Positions 5,758 to 7,094 of a stretch of DNA of 7,094 nucleotides are shown here, one piece after another. Position 1 is the stretch's first letter. Every line of letters begins with the position of its first letter. Source of the DNA: a bacterium (GTDB lineage Bacteria > Actinomycetota > Acidimicrobiia > Acidimicrobiales > Bin134); contig JAPPKI010000004.1 of assembly GCA_028820035.1 (NCBI GenBank), positions 1 to 7,094 of the forward strand, in the 5' to 3' direction. The position numbers and the translations under genes were made by a program. The notes beneath the pieces were generated by a model. It saw only the letters and a program-made list of their open reading frames with translations, did no database searches and was not told where the DNA came from.

Positions 5758-6556
5758 CTAGGACTGGTCCTGGCCGGCTCGGGCCTGGGCCAAAAGCGCG
5801 ATGACGGCGGGTTGGGCGCCGCTGGCATCGGCGAGGGGTTCGGGAAACGGGACGCGGGCCATTCGGGCACCGGCTGGCGTCACCGCTCGGAGCGTGACCC
5901 CGTATCGGTCGATACCCACCATAGAGGACTCACTGGCGTCTCCGAGGCCAGCCAGTACCTGGACATACAGCAGATTGGCGTCGGCATGGTCGTCGTTCAT
6001 GTGCTCAATGATCCCACCAGCCGCCGACCACAGCGGGTCGACTCCTGCGGCGCAATATTCATCGCTGCTCACCCAGCTCATGTGGCCGAATCCCCCCACG
6101 TATCGACACTGCTCCACATCGAGGCGCCAGAAGTTGAAATCGGTGAAATCGGCGTAATATGACGCATAGGGGTGGACATCGAGATAGCGGTCTCGCAGGG
6201 AACCAGGATCTTCGAGCACCTGCAATCGGCCTACCAGCGTGAGGCGAGCCCGACCCAAGGGGTCGCCGTCGCCCCGCATCATCCACCAGCAGCATGCTGG
6301 CCCGGTCGTCGCCCCGGGCGTTCACGGTGTGTTCAGCCATCTCCGAGACGAGGACAACGGGACAACCCGCATCGTCCGGCACTTGTGAGACGACGCTGCC
6401 ATAGGGATAGCCGTCGGCCGTGAGGGTGGAAAGGGTGGCCAGCTTGGCCGCGGCCACCAGGGTGCGCGACAACTCGGCATCAGTCGGGAACGACGAGGGA
6501 TCCCCGGCAATCGGGGGTCCCGCTTCTCCCCCACCGTGCGATGTGGGGCGATTCAT
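5758..6556 (-). CDS. HugZ-like haem-utilisation protein (PNPOx split barrel + DUF2470), frameshifted
   Basis: Homologue of HugZ-type proteins, flavin-reductase-fold enzymes linked to haem binding or degradation and iron release. It is encoded in two frames. The N-terminal part runs from ATG 6556 to about 6283: LSTLTADGYPYGSVVSQVPD, then SEMAEHTVNARGDDRASMLLVDD. The C-terminal part runs from about 6282 to TAG 5758: GDPLGRARLTLVGRL, then VHPYASYYADFTDFNFWRLDVEQCRYVGGFG split over the barrel. It ends with a DUF2470 domain beginning GGIIEHMNDDHADANLLY. Joined, they give about 265 residues, normal for the family. The break, a +1 or -2 change in a GC-run, separates two otherwise intact halves: recent mutation, sequencing error or recoding. 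ATG 6556 has AAGGAG about ten bases upstream. The gene is divergent from fecCD and may share its iron box. Confidence 0.85.
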
Positions 6557-6590
6557 GGCGAGGAGACTCCTTCCGTGGGTGAGCGGTGAA

Positions 6591-6596
6591 ATTGTA
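6591..6596 (-). promoter_or_regulatory. Possible -10 of the hugZ-like gene
   Basis: On the minus strand TACAAT (5/6 to TATAAT) would start transcription near 6584, about 28 nt before ATG 6556. The only -35-like hexamer, TTGGCT, lies 20 bp upstream, too far for a good promoter, so an activator or a -10-only promoter would be needed. Confidence 0.35.
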
Positions 6597-6611
6597 GGTC
6601 AGTTGGGGGGT

Positions 6612-6641
6612 TTAGCAGCCAATGTTAGGGAAGCCTATCAT
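6612..6641 (+). promoter_or_regulatory. Predicted fecCD promoter
   Basis: TTAGCA (6612-6617, 4/6) and TATCAT (6636-6641, 5/6) are separated by 18 bp. Transcription would begin around 6648-6650, exactly at the GTG codon, implying a leaderless mRNA, common in actinobacteria. The -10 lies inside the iron-box match. Confidence 0.45.
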
Positions 6642-6643
6642 TT
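6625..6643. promoter_or_regulatory. DtxR/IdeR-like iron box
   Basis: TTAGGGAAGCCTATCATTT matches 13 of 19 positions of the DtxR/IdeR consensus TTAGGTTAGSCTAACCTAA, with the left half and centre (TTAGGnnAGCCTAnC) nearly perfect. It overlaps the predicted -10 of the permease gene and sits upstream of the divergent hugZ-like promoter. Fe2+-loaded repressor would block permease transcription. The repressor gene is not in the window. Confidence 0.6.
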
Positions 6644-6649
6644 ATAGCA

Positions 6650-7094
6650 GTGCGCTGCTCCTGGCTGGAGATATCCCTCATCCTGGTCGTCCTTACCGCC
6701 ACACCCATTGCCTTCGGTGTCTGGTCGCGCCGACAAACAGACAATTCGGGACCCATGCTGGTGGCCCATGTTGCCGGCGTCCCCTTTGCGTTGGCGCTGT
6801 TGGCATTCTTCGTGCTGTTGAGTTTGCGCTGCGGAGCATTGGAGATCACCACCGCACAAGCCTGGAACGCCATGTTCGACTACGACACCACCGACCAGGG
6901 GCAGATCGTGGTGCGAGAGCTGCGAGCGCCTCGTACCCTCATCGGCGCGGCAGCTGGAGCCTGCTTCGCCCTGGCCGGTGCCATCACCCAGGGAGTCACC
7001 CGCAACCCACTGGGTGCTCCCAGCATTCTCGGGATCAACGCCGGTGCCTCATTCGCCATTGTCACGGCGATTTTCGCCGCCGACGTGGTGACCC
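6650..7094 (+). CDS. FecCD-family iron-siderophore ABC transporter permease (3' end cut by window edge)
   Basis: N-terminal 148 codons of a FecCD/BtuC-type inner-membrane permease that imports ferric siderophores (or haem/cobalamin) with a binding protein and ATPase. The conserved block VVRELRAPRTLIGAAAGACF (87-106) and ALAGAITQGVTRNPLGAPSI (107-126), then LGINAGASFAIV, is diagnostic. Hydrophobic segments are visible at about 8-25, 44-60, 97-112 and 127-144. An in-frame TAG at 6626-6628 limits the start; GTG 6650 is the first candidate and fits the predicted leaderless transcript. ATG 6755 would remove a 35-residue extension carrying an additional hydrophobic segment, and would give a more usual N-terminus, but has no Shine-Dalgarno. 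An iron box at the promoter supports iron rather than cobalamin. The rest of the operon is beyond the edge. Confidence 0.9.
   Translation, partial: MRCSWLEISLILVVLTATPIAFGVWSRRQTDNSGPMLVAHVAGVPFALALLAFFVLLSLRCGALEITTAQAWNAMFDYDTTDQGQIVVRELRAPRTLIGAAAGACFALAGAITQGVTRNPLGAPSILGINAGASFAIVTAIFAADVVT

Noticed and set aside
5760..5771. Inverted repeat AGGACTGGTCCT at the end of the hugZ-like gene as a terminator
   Set aside because: Five-base arms with a two-base loop and no T-run on either strand.

Overview
This is a GC-rich bacterial window with frequent Arg, Ala and Gly codons, GTG starts beside ATG starts, a DtxR/IdeR-type iron box and a gene repertoire (CO-dehydrogenase-type molybdo-flavoprotein genes, a HugZ/DUF2470 protein, FecCD siderophore permease) that fits a high-GC actinobacterium. 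Acidimicrobiia or a relative is a guess from gene content, not from a marker gene.

Left part (1-3260, all on the minus strand). A tight operon is read right to left. coxS ([2Fe-2S] subunit) overlaps coxM (FAD subunit) by an ATGA junction. coxD (MoxR-type AAA+ ATPase) and coxE (VWA/MIDAS protein, cut by the left window edge) follow. The small and medium subunits make the electron-transfer half of a xanthine-oxidase-family hydroxylase, and CoxD/CoxE are known maturation partners of the molybdenum active site. The catalytic large subunit coxL is not in the window, so the substrate cannot be named.

Middle (3261-5018). A single minus-strand gene (3367-4872) encodes an archaeal-type P-loop ATPase (ATPase_2/DUF234) with a winged-helix region and a C-terminal nuclease-like motif. 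It is preceded by a strikingly AT-rich promoter: a TTGCCA/17 bp/TATAAT promoter on the minus strand, a weaker plus-strand promoter sharing the same palindromic -10, and tandem 15-bp repeats. On the other side of this promoter lie a terminator-like hairpin with a possible competing hairpin, and the last 33 codons of what looks like a siderophore-interacting protein (SIP) gene. The gene looks like a foreign insertion between a cox operon and an iron/metal locus.

Right part (5019-7094). A UPF0016/GDT1-type Mn2+/Ca2+ transporter (plus) converges on a HugZ-like haem-utilisation gene (minus) that is split by a frameshift near 6272-6284. The HugZ-like gene is divergent from a FecCD iron-siderophore permease (plus, cut by the right edge). 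Their shared intergenic region carries a DtxR/IdeR-like box over the predicted permease -10. Together these suggest an iron-acquisition and metal-homeostasis locus under iron control.

The best leads are the symmetric promoter with 15-bp repeats ahead of the ATPase, the attenuator-like leader before the Mn transporter, the truncated SIP, the hugZ frameshift, and the apparently coxL-less cox operon. No CRISPR array, tRNA, rRNA or insertion sequence was seen.
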